Positions 51,777-62,410 of a stretch of DNA of 64,000 nt are shown one piece after another. The notes beneath the pieces were generated by a model. The model was not told where the DNA came from. It saw nothing but the letters and a program-made list of their open reading frames with translations, and searched no databases. The position numbers and the translations under genes are program-made. Origin of the DNA: an uncultured Winogradskyella sp. (GTDB lineage: Bacteria > Bacteroidota > Bacteroidia > Flavobacteriales > Flavobacteriaceae); assembly GCF_947496485.1 (NCBI RefSeq), contig NZ_CANMCZ010000001.1, positions 1,607,596-1,671,595 on the forward strand. The letters are read 5' to 3'. Each line of letters starts with the position of its first letter. The first letter of the stretch is position 1.

Positions 51777-53114
51777 ATGCATTGGGAGCAATTATTATCT
51801 TTAAAACGCTTTGGCGACACCAATAAAAGACTTAGAAAGGAACAAGATGAAACTCGTTTGGGCTTTGAGGTAGATTACGATCGTATTATTTTTTCTTCAG
51901 AATTTAGAGGCCTCCAGGATAAAACACAAGTGGTTCCGTTATCTAAAACAGATTTTGTTCATACACGTTTAACTCATAGCTTAGAAGTTAGTGTCGTTGG
52001 CAGATCTTTAGGACGAAAAGTTGGACAATTATTACTTAAAAAACATCCTCATTTAGAAAATGTACATGGCTATAAAATGAATGATTTTGGAGCTATAGTC
52101 GCAGCAGCAGCGTTGGCCCACGATATTGGTAATCCACCTTTTGGACATTCTGGCGAAAAAGCTATTGGATCTTATTTTAAGGCTGGAGAAGGAGTACATT
52201 TTAAAAAGCACCTAACTGATAAAGAATATCAAGATTTATGTGATTTTGAAGGTAATGCTAATGGTTTCAAAATTCTTACTGAAAGTAGACATGGTAGAGA
52301 AGGAGGATTAAGATTAAGTTATGCGACTTTAGGAGCATTTATGAAATACCCAAAGGAATCCTTACCTAAAAAACCTTCTAACCATATTGCAGATAAAAAA
52401 TATGGCTTTTTTCAAAGTGAAAAACAAATGTTTGATGGAGTCGCCTCTGAACTAGGTTTAACTAAACGCAGTGATGAGTATTTAAGTTTTCAAAGGCATC
52501 CATTAGCGTTCTTGGTTGAAGCTGCTGATGATATTTGTTATACCATTATCGATTTTGAAGATGGTATTAATCTTGGACTTATACAAGAAGAATATGCCTT
52601 AGAGTATTTAATAACTTTAGTAAAGAATATAAACAAAACGAAATATTCTGAACTAAGAACTACTGAAGACCGTGTTAGTTATTTACGCGCTTTGGCTATT
52701 GGAACACTAATAGATGAAGCAGCCTCAATCTTTATGAAAAATGAAGATAGAATTTTAGCAGGTGAATTTGAAACTGCTTTATTAGATGCTAGTCAGTATA
52801 AAGCTCAGATTAAAGATATTATTGATATAAGTATAAATAATGTTTACCAATCTAAAGAAGTGATTAATAAGGAAATTGCTGGTTACGAAATATTGAATCA
52901 GCTGTTGAATGCTTATGGAAAAATGGCATTTAATTATTTTGAAGGTAATCTTTCTAATTATGATCGATTATTACTGAATGTTTTACCAGAAACAGTTAAC
53001 CTCACTGCAGATAATTTATATCAAAATTTGTTAGCTATTTGCCTGTACATTTCTAAACTATCCGATACAAATGCGATGCTTCTGCACCAAAAGTTAAAAG
53101 GTAATATCTTATAA
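51777..53114 (+). CDS. dgt: deoxyguanosinetriphosphate triphosphohydrolase-like HD protein
   Basis: A 445-residue HD-domain hydrolase: the metal-binding motif appears as RLTHSLEV (about residues 62-69) and HDIGNPPFGHSGE (about 117-129), with the conserved EFRGLQDKTQVVPL. dGTPases convert dGTP to deoxyguanosine and triphosphate and affect dNTP pools. It is followed by a small membrane protein gene and lies close to nrdBA only in a general sense (15 kb away). Confidence 0.93.
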   Translation: MHWEQLLSLKRFGDTNKRLRKEQDETRLGFEVDYDRIIFSSEFRGLQDKTQVVPLSKTDFVHTRLTHSLEVSVVGRSLGRKVGQLLLKKHPHLENVHGYKMNDFGAIVAAAALAHDIGNPPFGHSGEKAIGSYFKAGEGVHFKKHLTDKEYQDLCDFEGNANGFKILTESRHGREGGLRLSYATLGAFMKYPKESLPKKPSNHIADKKYGFFQSEKQMFDGVASELGLTKRSDEYLSFQRHPLAFLVEAADDICYTIIDFEDGINLGLIQEEYALEYLITLVKNINKTKYSELRTTEDRVSYLRALAIGTLIDEAASIFMKNEDRILAGEFETALLDASQYKAQIKDIIDISINNVYQSKEVINKEIAGYEILNQLLNAYGKMAFNYFEGNLSNYDRLLLNVLPETVNLTADNLYQNLLAICLYISKLSDTNAMLLHQKLKGNIL

Positions 53115-53200
53115 TTTTATACATTTTATCGAATAATTTTGTTTTTTAACGATATTTTGTTTTTATTTGCTTTGCTAATTAACTTTAAATAACCCTACTT

Positions 53201-53383
53201 ATGAAAAATAATATATTAGGTGGTTTAGTTATATTCTTTGTCGTTGTAACTTGCCTGTTAATGATAGATGATATTTCTAATACAAATGAAGTACTATCTT
53301 CTACTTATCAAAAAGTTGAAGTAGAACAAGTTGAAGACCAGTCAGATTTAGCTATTGTTGATGGCGTCGAGGAAGACGAATAA
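53201..53383 (+). CDS. small single-pass membrane protein, unknown function
   Basis: A 60-residue protein with one membrane helix (NNILGGLVIFFVVVTCLLMID, residues about 3-23) and an acidic tail (VEQVEDQSDLAIVDGVEEDE) of opposite character. It lies 86 bases after dgt and its last 36 bases overlap the end of the convergent dxs gene. No family recognised. Confidence 0.6.
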   Translation: MKNNILGGLVIFFVVVTCLLMIDDISNTNEVLSSTYQKVEVEQVEDQSDLAIVDGVEEDE

Positions 53384-55144
53384 ATTTTCAATTGCCCTTT
53401 TTATTGATTGAGCATCCAATTTTTGTAGTCTCATTAGTTGGTTTACAGTGCCATGTTCAATAAATTCATCCTCAATTCCCAGAATTATTATTTTTTGCTT
53501 GTAATTATTGGTATTAGCAAATGCCAATACAGAACTAGCAAACCCACCAACTATTGTTCCATCTTCAATAGTAATTATACTTTCATATTTTTTGAATATA
53601 TTATGCAGTAATGTTTCATCTAAAGGCTTTACAAATTGCATATCATAATGTCCAATATCATTTTTTTGTTCTATAGAAGTAATAACATCTTCAATAGTTT
53701 TAGCTATTGTACCAATACTTAAAATTGCAATTCGTTTACCTTCTTTAAGACATTTCCCTTTTCCTATTTCAATTCTTTTAAAAGGTTGCTTCCAATCTAA
53801 TAAATGACCTCTTCCACGAGGGTAACGTATAGTAATAGGAAAATTAATTCCCAATTGAACTGTGTACATTATATTTCTAAGCGCAATAGCATCCTTAGGT
53901 GCAAAAATCACTAAATTAGGAATGCAATTTAAATATGCTAAATCGAATACACCATGATGCGTCGCCCCATCCTCACCAACTAAACCAGCTCTGTCTAAAC
54001 AGAAAACAACAGGTAGCTTTTGTAAAGCAACATCATGTATTACTTGGTCATAAGCACGCTGTAAAAAGGTGGAATAAATGTTGCAAAACGGAATTAGTCC
54101 TTGTGTTGCCATTCCAGCAGCTAAAGTAACTGCGTGTTGTTCTGCAATACCAACATCGAAAGCACGTTCTGGAATTTCTTCCATCATATATTTTAAAGAA
54201 CTACCAGTTGGCATGGCTGGTGTAATACCAATAATTTTTTCATTCTGTAAAGCGAGTTCCACAATTGTTTCACCAAAGACATCTTGATATTTTGGTGGTT
54301 GCTGGCTAGAGCTAGATTTTGAAATAAGTTCACCTGTATCAGCATCGAATTTCCCAGGGGCATGATATTTTACTTGATTTTCTTCAGCTTGTTTTAAGCC
54401 TTTGCCTTTGGTGGTAATCACATGCAAAAACTTTGGGCCTTTTACTGATTTTAAACGCTCTAACTCTGAAATTAATAATGGTAAATCATGACCGTCAATA
54501 GGACCAGAATAATCAAAATTTAAAGCTTCAAAAATATTATCCTGTTTCTCAGTTCCTTTTTTAACATTGGTTAAATATTGCTTTAAAGCACCAACACTTG
54601 GATCAATACCAATGGCATTATCGTTTAGAATAACTAGTAAGTTTGCGTCTGTTACACCAGCATGATTTAAACCTTCAAAAGCCATACCACTAGCTATAGA
54701 TGCATCTCCTATTACAGCAACATGGTGTTTATCTTCTCCTTTTAGTTGTGATGCGATTGCCATACCTAAAGCTGCAGAAATAGAGGTTGAGGAATGACCA
54801 ACTCCAAAAGCATCATACTTACTTTCACTACGTTTTGGAAAACCACTAATACCATTGAGTTGTCTATTGGTCTCAAAAATGGCTTTGCGACCAGTTAGTA
54901 TTTTATGACCATAGGCTTGGTGACCAACATCCCAAATCAATTGATCTTCAGGAGTGTTAAAAATATAATGTAGTGCAATAGTGAGTTCTACGACTCCAAG
55001 ACTTGCACCAAGATGACCTTCTTTTGTGGCAACTATATTAATGATGAAATTACGTAGCTCTTTGGCGAGTTGAGGTAGATCATCTGCTTTAAGTTGACGT
55101 AAATCTTCCGGGAGATTGATATGTTTTAAAAGTGAATTTTTCAC
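53348..55144 (-). CDS. dxs: 1-deoxy-D-xylulose-5-phosphate synthase
   Basis: DXS condenses pyruvate and glyceraldehyde 3-phosphate to DXP, the first step of the MEP isoprenoid pathway. Landmarks are WDVGHQAYGHKILTGR with the catalytic histidine, GDASIASGMAFEGLNHAG with the thiamine-diphosphate aspartate, the transketolase-like second domain (DVGIAEQHAV), RAGLVGEDGATHHGVFD and a C-terminal transketolase domain. 598 residues is normal for Bacteroidota. Its end overlaps the small membrane protein gene on the other strand. Confidence 0.96.
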   Translation of the reverse strand: MKNSLLKHINLPEDLRQLKADDLPQLAKELRNFIINIVATKEGHLGASLGVVELTIALHYIFNTPEDQLIWDVGHQAYGHKILTGRKAIFETNRQLNGISGFPKRSESKYDAFGVGHSSTSISAALGMAIASQLKGEDKHHVAVIGDASIASGMAFEGLNHAGVTDANLLVILNDNAIGIDPSVGALKQYLTNVKKGTEKQDNIFEALNFDYSGPIDGHDLPLLISELERLKSVKGPKFLHVITTKGKGLKQAEENQVKYHAPGKFDADTGELISKSSSSQQPPKYQDVFGETIVELALQNEKIIGITPAMPTGSSLKYMMEEIPERAFDVGIAEQHAVTLAAGMATQGLIPFCNIYSTFLQRAYDQVIHDVALQKLPVVFCLDRAGLVGEDGATHHGVFDLAYLNCIPNLVIFAPKDAIALRNIMYTVQLGINFPITIRYPRGRGHLLDWKQPFKRIEIGKGKCLKEGKRIAILSIGTIAKTIEDVITSIEQKNDIGHYDMQFVKPLDETLLHNIFKKYESIITIEDGTIVGGFASSVLAFANTNNYKQKIIILGIEDEFIEHGTVNQLMRLQKLDAQSIKRAIENLFVFLDAINNS

Positions 55145-55241
55145 TTCGTAAAAATACGAGATTTAATAAATGAATTAGAAGAAAAATGTAAACCTATTCA
55201 TTACAACGCACGAAGTGTTTCCAATATCCGGAACGATTCCC

Positions 55242-55249
55242 TATTTTTG
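55242..55249 (+). promoter_or_regulatory. -7 promoter element of the M36 peptidase gene
   Basis: TATTTTTG lies 62 bases before the chosen start at 55311 and after the alternative ATG at 55215, supporting the downstream start. Confidence 0.5.
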
Positions 55250-55310
55250 GAGAAAAGAAAATAAGTTAAGCTCGTTTTTACGACTGACTTTTAAACATTT
55301 ATTACCCGCT

Positions 55311-57941
55311 ATGATAAAAAACTATACTTGCTTTGCATTGCTACTCCTATTGTTATTACCAATCTCATCTGTATTTGGTCAAAACAATCTTCAATCTTCA
55401 GAATATGGAGTAATAATAATTGATTATTTAGAAGATAATAAGTCAGATTTCAATTTTCAAGATCAAGATATTGAAGAGTTAGTAGTAACTGATACTTATT
55501 ATTCAGAGAATACGGATTTAACTCAGGTATATGTTAATCAGACTTATCAGGGCATTAGAATTTTTAATGCTATTTCTAGCATTGCAGTTAAGGATAATAA
55601 AGTCTTTTACTACTCAAATAGATTTGTAAATAATATTTCTGACAGAATTAGTTCTACGTCACCTTCTTTTTCGCCGACTTCTGCTATTCAAAAAGTCGCG
55701 ACCCAGCTTGAATTGGATGGCCTACAAAATATAGAGGAGTTAGAGCGCGATGTAAATCGATATGTGTTCTCAAATTCAGGAATTTCTTCAGAAAATATTC
55801 CAATTGAGTTGGTATATGTTAAACAAGGTGAAAGTCTAATTTTAGCATGGGATATGATTATTTATGCCAAAGACAATAAACATTGGTGGAGTGTGAGAGT
55901 TAATGCTGTTACCAATGAAATCATAGAGTATAATGATTTGATTTTAACCTGTACTTTTGAAAAAGATCATAACCACTCAGAGCATACAAGTCAATTAGAT
56001 TATAACGATTTATTTACGTCTTCCAATTCTATTTTAGTAGATGGATCTAGTTATAATGTTTATCCACTTCCATTAGAGAGTCCGAACCATGGTCCAAGAC
56101 AAATAGTTACAGAGCCGGCAAATCCTAATGCATCTCCATTTGGTTGGCATGATGATGACGGAATTTTAGGTGCGGATTATACAATCGCAAGAGGTAATAA
56201 TGTTTGGGCAAAAGAAGATATAGATGGAAATAATTCTAGAGTTAGTTTTTCAGCCGATGGTACAGCGTTATTAAATTTTGACTTTCCACTAGATTTTAAT
56301 TTATCACCATTAGACAATCAAGAAGCTGCAATCACAAACTTATTCTATCTAAATAATATGATGCACGATATATGGTTTCAGCATGGATTTGATGAGAGTT
56401 CAGGAAATTTTCAAAAAACAAATTATAGTGGTCTAGGGATTGGAGATGATTTTGTTTTTGCTGATGCTCAAGATGGTAGTGGGTTTAATAATGCTAATTT
56501 TGGAACACCACCAGATGGCTCAAATCCAAGAATGCAAATGTTTTTATGGTCTCCTCCAGGCGTTGGAGTTTCGGACAGAGTTGAAATTCAAAATGGGAGT
56601 TTAGCAGGTCTATATGATGGTGTAAGTGCTGCATTTGGCGCACAATTATCTTCAACACCGCTTACATCTAGTTTAATTTTGGCAACTGATTCTGGTACTG
56701 ATATTTATGATGCTTGTGAAGCTATTACTAATCCAGGACCACTTAATGGTAACATTGCAGTCTTAAGACGCGGAACATGTGAATTTGGTGTAAAAGTACT
56801 AGCTGTTGAAAATGCTGGAGCAATTGCAGCGATTGTAGTTAATAATGAGCCAGGTGATCCTATTGTTATGGGACCTGGTGCAGTCGGAAATTCAGTATCT
56901 ATACCTTCAATAATGTTACCACAAGATACAGGAGAAGCATTAATTGCTGCTCTAATTAATGGAGAAAGTATAACAGCCAGTTTATTAGGACCTGATTTAA
57001 CTGATTTTATAGATGGTGATTTTGACAATGGAATTATAGCTCATGAGTATGGTCATGGAATTTCAAATCGATTAACTGGTGGTCCATCTGCAGCAGGTTG
57101 CTTACAAAACAATGAGCAAATGGGTGAAGGCTGGTCAGACTGGTTTGGGCTTATGATAACAATGACAGCAGCGGATTTACCTGATGACGGAAGAGGTATA
57201 GGAACTTTTGCTATAAGTCAACCTACTACAGGAGGAGGTATAAGACCAGCGCGTTATACTGCAAATTTTTCAGAGAATAGTTTCACATATAATGCATCAA
57301 ACACGTTAGCTCAGCCTCATGGTATTGGGTTTGTTTGGGCAACTGCATTATGGGATTTAACATGGGCATACATAGATAAATATGGTTTTGATTCTGATTT
57401 GTATAACGGAAATGGTGGTAATAACAAAGTTATGAAACTAGTTATAGATGGTCTAAAATTACAACCATGTGGTCCAGGTTTTGTAGATGGCAGAGACGCA
57501 CTTTTAGCAGCTGATATGGCAACAACCGGTGGAGTAGATCAATGTTTAATTTGGGAAATATTTGCTGCTCGTGGATTAGGTTTTGGAGCACAACAAGGTG
57601 ATGCTAATAACCGAAGCGATCAAATAGAAGATTTTACACTGCCACCAACCAGTGATCCTTCATTGGCTAATTGCGCTAGTTTAAGTGTTGATGAGTTTAC
57701 TGAGAATAGCTTAAGTATATACCCAAACCCTGTACAAACAGAATTATCAATCTCAACTAGTAATAACTTAGGAGATGTTTTAATTACTATAGTAGATATA
57801 AATAGCCGTATAGTTTTAGAAACACAAAGGGAATTAAGTAGTACGATTACAATAAATACAAGTCAATTACAATCTGGACTCTATATTCTAAACATCATAG
57901 GTGATACCTTTAGCTATAACGAAAAAATTGTTAAAAACTAG
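55311..57941 (+). CDS. secreted M36 fungalysin-type zinc metallopeptidase with T9SS signal
   Basis: An 876-residue extracellular peptidase. After the signal peptide (LPISSVFGQ) comes a propeptide (about 25-230), then the catalytic region with the zinc motif in IIAHEYGHGISNRL (about residue 580) and a PA-type inserted domain (about 455-540; AVLRRGTCEFGVKVLAVENAG). The C-terminal 75 residues are a T9SS type A sorting domain (LSIYPNPVQTELSIST ... YILNIIGDTFSYNEKIVKN). It is exported to the surface or medium; substrates are proteins. Start 55311 is chosen because the promoter element at 55242 lies after the alternative upstream ATG. Confidence 0.93.
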   Translation: MIKNYTCFALLLLLLLPISSVFGQNNLQSSEYGVIIIDYLEDNKSDFNFQDQDIEELVVTDTYYSENTDLTQVYVNQTYQGIRIFNAISSIAVKDNKVFYYSNRFVNNISDRISSTSPSFSPTSAIQKVATQLELDGLQNIEELERDVNRYVFSNSGISSENIPIELVYVKQGESLILAWDMIIYAKDNKHWWSVRVNAVTNEIIEYNDLILTCTFEKDHNHSEHTSQLDYNDLFTSSNSILVDGSSYNVYPLPLESPNHGPRQIVTEPANPNASPFGWHDDDGILGADYTIARGNNVWAKEDIDGNNSRVSFSADGTALLNFDFPLDFNLSPLDNQEAAITNLFYLNNMMHDIWFQHGFDESSGNFQKTNYSGLGIGDDFVFADAQDGSGFNNANFGTPPDGSNPRMQMFLWSPPGVGVSDRVEIQNGSLAGLYDGVSAAFGAQLSSTPLTSSLILATDSGTDIYDACEAITNPGPLNGNIAVLRRGTCEFGVKVLAVENAGAIAAIVVNNEPGDPIVMGPGAVGNSVSIPSIMLPQDTGEALIAALINGESITASLLGPDLTDFIDGDFDNGIIAHEYGHGISNRLTGGPSAAGCLQNNEQMGEGWSDWFGLMITMTAADLPDDGRGIGTFAISQPTTGGGIRPARYTANFSENSFTYNASNTLAQPHGIGFVWATALWDLTWAYIDKYGFDSDLYNGNGGNNKVMKLVIDGLKLQPCGPGFVDGRDALLAADMATTGGVDQCLIWEIFAARGLGFGAQQGDANNRSDQIEDFTLPPTSDPSLANCASLSVDEFTENSLSIYPNPVQTELSISTSNNLGDVLITIVDINSRIVLETQRELSSTITINTSQLQSGLYILNIIGDTFSYNEKIVKN

Positions 57942-57966
57942 TTGATTTTGAATTTCTAACTTTTAT

Positions 57967-58416
57967 ATGATAGATCCATTTGATGACACATACTTTATGA
58001 GAAAAGCACTTCAGGAAGCTGAAGTTGCTTTTGAAAAAGGTGAAATCCCTGTTGGTGCTATTATTGTAGTAGAAAATAGAATTATTGCAAGAACACACAA
58101 CCTTACTGAACTTTTGGATGATGTAACTGCACATGCCGAAATGCAAGCCATTACATCTGCAGCAAATTTTTTAGGTGGAAAGTATTTGAATAAGTGCACT
58201 TTATATGTCACTTTAGAACCTTGCCAAATGTGTGCTGGCGCATTGTATTGGAGTCAGATTTCTAAAATAGTTTATGGAGCTTCAGATACGCAAAGAGGTT
58301 TTAAAGCTTTAGGAACAACATTACATCCTAAAACAGAAGTGTTAAGTGGAATTCTGGCCGAGGAGGCTTCGGCATTATTGAAGCGTTTTTTTATCGAAAA
58401 ACGCAACTTGAATTAA
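57967..58416 (+). CDS. tadA: tRNA-specific adenosine deaminase
   Basis: TadA converts the wobble adenosine of tRNA-Arg(ACG) to inosine. The zinc site is complete in AHAEMQAI (about residues 55-61) and PCQMCAGAL (about 86-95), with DPFDDTYFMRKALQEAEVAFEKGEIPVGAIIV at the start typical of TadA. It follows the metallopeptidase by 25 bases and precedes the PrcB-like lipoprotein. Confidence 0.93.
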   Translation: MIDPFDDTYFMRKALQEAEVAFEKGEIPVGAIIVVENRIIARTHNLTELLDDVTAHAEMQAITSAANFLGGKYLNKCTLYVTLEPCQMCAGALYWSQISKIVYGASDTQRGFKALGTTLHPKTEVLSGILAEEASALLKRFFIEKRNLN

Positions 58417-58427
58417 AATCGAGCATT

Positions 58428-58895
58428 ATGATAAATAAGACTTTTGCAATACTCATACTACTATTTGTATTAAACTGTAAATCGACTCAAAATCAAGAAA
58501 AGATGGGAGAGCAAGACATTGTCTTAATTTCTAAAGGTAATCTTTATGGCTCAGGTGAAGAAGGTATTGAAAAACAAAATAGTGTAATTACAAACGATAG
58601 TGATTGGCAAGATTTAATGGCAAGAATGAACAGCGTTAACAAAATATCTGGTGGATTTTCTGAATCAGAAATCGATTTTTCAAAATATAGAGTTGTCGCT
58701 GTTTTTGATGAGGTAAAATCAACAGGTGGTCATAGTATAGAATTAGATATAGCTTCAAATTCCGAAAATATTGAAGTGAATATAAGTCATAAATCGCCAG
58801 AAGGTATGGCAACAACTGTAATGACACAGCCTTATTATATTGTTAAGATTGTTAAAAACGATTTACCAATAAGCTTTTTATCAGCCAAAAATTAG
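58428..58895 (+). CDS. PrcB-like (protease-complex subunit) lipoprotein
   Basis: A 155-residue lipoprotein: the signal ends LNCKS (cysteine 17). The mature region matches the PrcB C-terminal domain with RVVAVFDEVKSTGGHSIELDI and PYYIVKIVKNDLPISF. In Treponema PrcB is a partner of a surface protease, but Bacteroidota members occur alone, so a protease-accessory role is only suggested. It is the last gene before the cspA terminator. Confidence 0.75.
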   Translation: MINKTFAILILLFVLNCKSTQNQEKMGEQDIVLISKGNLYGSGEEGIEKQNSVITNDSDWQDLMARMNSVNKISGGFSESEIDFSKYRVVAVFDEVKSTGGHSIELDIASNSENIEVNISHKSPEGMATTVMTQPYYIVKIVKNDLPISFLSAKN

Positions 58896-58905
58896 AACAA
58901 AAAAA

Positions 58906-58930
58906 AACGCTCAACCATGGGTTGAGCGTT
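58906..58930 (-). terminator. terminator after the cold-shock gene
   Basis: AACGCTCAACC and GTTGAGCGTT form a 10-bp stem; on the minus strand it is followed by a run of eight T. Confidence 0.8.
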
Positions 58931-58950
58931 GAAACTTATAAGATATATAC

Positions 58951-59142
58951 TTACAGTACCTGCACGTTTGCAGCTACCATTCCTTTTCTTCCTTCTTCTT
59001 CTGTGTACTCTACGTTATCACCTTCGCGTAATTCTACGCCATTAAGGTTTGATACGTGTACAAAGATGTCTTTTCCTGTTTCTTCGTTGGTAATGAATCC
59101 AAATCCTTTTGAATCATTAAAAAATTTAACTGTTCCAGTCAT
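58951..59142 (-). CDS. cold shock domain protein
   Basis: A 63-residue CSP with both RNP motifs: [12 protein letters not shown] and DIFVHVSNL. The longer frame up to 59196 is rejected because the TATCTTTG promoter element at 59170-59177 lies inside it. Cold-shock proteins bind single-stranded RNA and help melt secondary structure. It is monocistronic with its own terminator. Confidence 0.92.
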   Translation of the reverse strand: MTGTVKFFNDSKGFGFITNEETGKDIFVHVSNLNGVELREGDNVEYTEEEGRKGMVAANVQVL

Positions 59143-59169
59143 TATAAATATAAATATAAAATTAAAGTG

Positions 59170-59177
59170 CAAAGATA
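59170..59177 (-). promoter_or_regulatory. -7 promoter element of the cold-shock gene
   Basis: TATCTTTG on the minus strand, 28 bases before the 59142 start codon, matches TANNTTTG. Confidence 0.5.
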
Positions 59178-59323
59178 ATATTTTAATCAACGCCAATGTT
59201 AATAAATTGTTTTATTTTAAAATATTGACAGTTAATGAGTTAAAATTAATTTCTCATCTTGTACGAGAAACACTGTTAATAGAGGGATTAACAACATCTT
59301 TTTCGATTACTATATTTTTGAAA

Positions 59324-59569
59324 CTAAATCTTATTCTTTTTCTGATTTTCTCTCATTTTGTCAAGGTTTTCTTTGGTAAGCATATAATCCTTAACATCTT
59401 TTCCTTTCCATCGGTAGTATGAAAATAGTGGAAAAACTACTAGAAATAAACCTACAACACCAAATCCAACAAGCTTTGGAGCATATTCAACATCTAATAT
59501 TAATCCGCAAGTGATACTTATTATAGAAGCCAAGAAAGCTATGAGTGTGATGACGTGAATAGGTTTCAT
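59324..59569 (-). CDS. small membrane protein with two helices
   Basis: An 81-residue protein with two membrane helices (about 4-22 and 33-52) and a charged cytoplasmic tail (YRWKGKDVKDYMLTKENLDKM). No family recognised. Single gene between the cold-shock gene and aspS; no visible promoter or partner clarifies its role. Confidence 0.6.
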   Translation of the reverse strand: MKPIHVITLIAFLASIISITCGLILDVEYAPKLVGFGVVGLFLVVFPLFSYYRWKGKDVKDYMLTKENLDKMRENQKKNKI

Positions 59570-59689
59570 TTAATGATTTGTTTACACTTATAAATATAAG
59601 TTGACACTCAGAAATATATCCATTTCGAAATTAAAAATTTGCGAAATAGGCTTTTAATTTTAAGATTAATTCTATAAAATTAATAAAAA

Positions 59690-59709
59690 AATCCTGCGAA
59701 AGCAGGATT
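59690..59709 (-). terminator. terminator after aspS
   Basis: AATCCTGC and GCAGGATT form an 8-bp stem with a GAAA-type loop; on the minus strand a T-run follows. Confidence 0.8.
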
Positions 59710-59715
59710 AGAATA

Positions 59716-61470
59716 TTATGATTTTAAATTAAGTTTTAGACTCAGTTCTTCTAGTTGTTCCTCGTCAATTGGTGCAGGTGCATCAATCATTACATCTCGT
59801 CCAGAATTATTTTTAGGAAACGCTATAAAATCTCTAATTGTTTCTTGCCCTCCTAAAATGGCTACCAATCTATCTAAACCAAAAGCTAAACCACCATGTG
59901 GCGGAGCTCCATATTCAAAGGCATCCATTAAAAATCCGAATTGTGCTCTTGCTTCTTCTTCCGAGAAGCCTAAATGTTTTAGCATAATAGCTTGAGTAGC
60001 TTTATCATGAATTCTAATTGATCCTCCTCCAATTTCGTTACCATTCAATACTAAATCGTAAGCATTAGCTTTTACGTCTCCAGGATTTGTATCCAACAAT
60101 TCTATTTGTCCTGGTTTTGGAGAGGTGAAGGGATGATGCATGGCATGATAATGACCAGTTTCTTCATCTAATTCTAATAATGGAAAATCGATAACCCAAA
60201 GTGGTGCAAACACCTTAGGATCTCTGAGGCCTAAACGTTCTGCCAATTCCATACGTAAGGCACTTAATTGAGTTCTCACTTTATTAGTTTCTCCAGAAAG
60301 TACACAAATTAAGTCTCCAGGTTTTGCTCCAGTTACTTCTGCCCATTGAGATAAATCCTCTTGGTCGTAAAATTTATCAACCGAAGATTTAAAACTACCA
60401 TCATCATTACATCTTGAATAAACCATTCCCAAAGCTCCTACCTGTGGACGTTTTACCCAATCAATGAGTTTGTCAATCTCTTTTCTTGTATATGAATTTC
60501 CACCAGGTACTGCAATACCAACTACTAATTCTGCAGAGTTAAAAACATTAAAATCTTTGTGCTGGGCTACTTCGTTTAGTTCACCGAATTCCATACCAAA
60601 TCTAATATCTGGTTTATCGTTTCCGTATAAACGCATCGCATCTTCGTAGAGCATTCTAGGAAATTTTTCTACTTCAATATCATTAACCTCTTTTAGCAAA
60701 TGACGTGTTAAGCCTTCAAAAGCGTTTAAAATGTCTTCTTGCTCAACAAACGCCATTTCACAATCTATTTGTGTAAATTCTGGTTGTCTGTCTGCGCGTA
60801 AATCTTCATCTCTAAAACACTTAACAATCTGAAAATATTTATCCATACCGCCAACCATAAGCAACTGCTTAAAGGTTTGAGGTGATTGTGGAAGTGCATA
60901 AAATTCACCTTCATTCATACGAGATGGCACTACAAAATCACGTGCACCTTCTGGTGTAGATTTAATTAAATACGGTGTTTCAACTTCAATAAAGCCTTCA
61001 TTAGATAAGTAATTTCTAACAGCTTGAGTTACTTTTGCTCTAAAGATTAGGCTTTCTTTTACCGGATTACGACGAATATCTAAGTAGCGATATTTCATAC
61101 GTAAATCGTCACCTCCATCTGTTTTATCTTCAATGGTAAAAGGTGGAACTAAAGAGGCATTTAATACGTTTAGTTCTGAAACTAAAACTTCAATATCTCC
61201 TGTTGGGATATTTGGATTTTTAGAAGCACGTTCAATAACAGTACCTTTTACTTGAATTACAAATTCACGTCCTAATTTTGACGCTTTTTCTATAATGTCT
61301 TTTGCAGTTCGCTCTTCATCAAAGTACAATTGTGTGATACCATAACGATCTCGTAAATCGATATATATCATAAATCCTTTATCTCTTATTCCTTGAACCC
61401 AACCAGAAAGTGTAACTTCTGTATTAATTTGAGTAACTCTTAATTCACCACAATTATGACTTCTATACAT
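59716..61470 (-). CDS. aspS: aspartate--tRNA ligase
   Basis: AspRS charges tRNA-Asp (and tRNA-Asn in organisms without AsnRS). The N-terminal anticodon-binding OB fold is followed by class II motifs: [21 protein letters not shown] (motif 2 region), [15 protein letters not shown] (motif 3) and the bacterial insertion domain (about residues 290-420). Start 61470 ([11 protein letters not shown]) is chosen over 61509 because the TAAATTTG promoter at 61498-61505 lies between them. 584 residues is normal. Confidence 0.96.
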   Translation of the reverse strand: MYRSHNCGELRVTQINTEVTLSGWVQGIRDKGFMIYIDLRDRYGITQLYFDEERTAKDIIEKASKLGREFVIQVKGTVIERASKNPNIPTGDIEVLVSELNVLNASLVPPFTIEDKTDGGDDLRMKYRYLDIRRNPVKESLIFRAKVTQAVRNYLSNEGFIEVETPYLIKSTPEGARDFVVPSRMNEGEFYALPQSPQTFKQLLMVGGMDKYFQIVKCFRDEDLRADRQPEFTQIDCEMAFVEQEDILNAFEGLTRHLLKEVNDIEVEKFPRMLYEDAMRLYGNDKPDIRFGMEFGELNEVAQHKDFNVFNSAELVVGIAVPGGNSYTRKEIDKLIDWVKRPQVGALGMVYSRCNDDGSFKSSVDKFYDQEDLSQWAEVTGAKPGDLICVLSGETNKVRTQLSALRMELAERLGLRDPKVFAPLWVIDFPLLELDEETGHYHAMHHPFTSPKPGQIELLDTNPGDVKANAYDLVLNGNEIGGGSIRIHDKATQAIMLKHLGFSEEEARAQFGFLMDAFEYGAPPHGGLAFGLDRLVAILGGQETIRDFIAFPKNNSGRDVMIDAPAPIDEEQLEELSLKLNLKS

Positions 61471-61497
61471 TGATAATATATTAACTATAATAGGTTG

Positions 61498-61527
61498 CAA
61501 ATTTAGCATTATTATTAGTAATATAAA
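61498..61527 (-). promoter_or_regulatory. promoter of aspS
   Basis: TTT, 19 bases, TAAATTTG on the minus strand, 28 bases before the aspS start codon at 61470. Confidence 0.5.
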
Positions 61528-61552
61528 GTTGTAAAAGTGCTTTTGTGGCAGT

Positions 61553-62266
61553 TTAGTTTTTTACAAAGCGTTTGATGATAAAACTATTAGAGCTAAAGAT
61601 TTTGATAATATAAATTCCTTCTGAAATATTTGATATATCAATGGCAGAATTAGGTTGATTTAATGATTTTATAATACGACCTGTTATTGAGTATATTTCG
61701 ACTTTATCAATAATATTAATGTTAGAATTTATATTAATCTTTTCTTTTGCAGGATTAGGGGATATGCTTGTCTGTTTTAATGAGTTGTCTTTTATGCTCA
61801 AAACAAACTCTTCATAATTAGCAGTATCTCCATTAGCTGCTGTAATAGTTAACGTATTTAGATCATTTACATTATTTATATCATATGATAAAGGAATATT
61901 TGTATTATCATAAAAAAAGCCAAAATAGTTGTTTTCAAAAAAGTCATTTTCAGCATATCCACAAATGCTCAATGTTTGAGTAAATGCAGAAACTGAGAAT
62001 GTTGGTTCTGGGTCGTTGTATGTAACTATACCGTCACTAGAAGTAAAACTGTTGCATACATTACTTGCAAAATCATCTGTGTCTGTGTCATTATCTTGAA
62101 TCATCTGTAGAACAACCCTTACAACTTCATCATTGCTAGGTGCTTCTATAATATCTCCGTTGATTACAATATTTGTGCAACGCCAAGTAATATCAACCAG
62201 GTTTTCACTTTGACCATAGCTTAATATTGAAAAAAAGAGTATGAAAACAAATAAAATTATATGCAT
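61553..62266 (-). CDS. small secreted protein with T9SS type A sorting domain
   Basis: A 237-residue type IX cargo protein: signal peptide ([19 protein letters not shown]), a beta-rich middle without recognised enzymatic motif (about 20-150), and a C-terminal sorting domain ([16 protein letters not shown] ... [20 protein letters not shown]). A TATTTTTG element at 62294-62301 lies before this start, so 62266 is preferred over 62296. Function unknown. Confidence 0.8.
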   Translation of the reverse strand: MHIILFVFILFFSILSYGQSENLVDITWRCTNIVINGDIIEAPSNDEVVRVVLQMIQDNDTDTDDFASNVCNSFTSSDGIVTYNDPEPTFSVSAFTQTLSICGYAENDFFENNYFGFFYDNTNIPLSYDINNVNDLNTLTITAANGDTANYEEFVLSIKDNSLKQTSISPNPAKEKININSNINIIDKVEIYSITGRIIKSLNQPNSAIDISNISEGIYIIKIFSSNSFIIKRFVKN

Positions 62267-62301
62267 ATTATTATACAATTCACTTAAAGATAGCAAAAAT
62301 A

Positions 62302-62329
62302 AAAAGCCTCAACAATTGCTGAGGCTTTT
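62302..62329 (-). terminator. terminator after the RND efflux gene
   Basis: AAAAGCCTCA and TGAGGCTTTT form a 10-bp stem with an internal CAATTG that can also pair; on the minus strand a T-run follows. Confidence 0.7.
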
Positions 62330-62410
62330 ATCGCTTTTAATAAAATTTCACTAATTCTCTAAAATAAGGGTCTTATATCAAAAGCTTATTGTCTTATAGT
62401 TTCATTTTAA

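Noticed and set aside
58922..59422. 166-codon plus-strand frame over the cold-shock gene
   Set aside because: It is antisense to the well-supported cold-shock gene and its terminator and has low-complexity, unlikely protein content.
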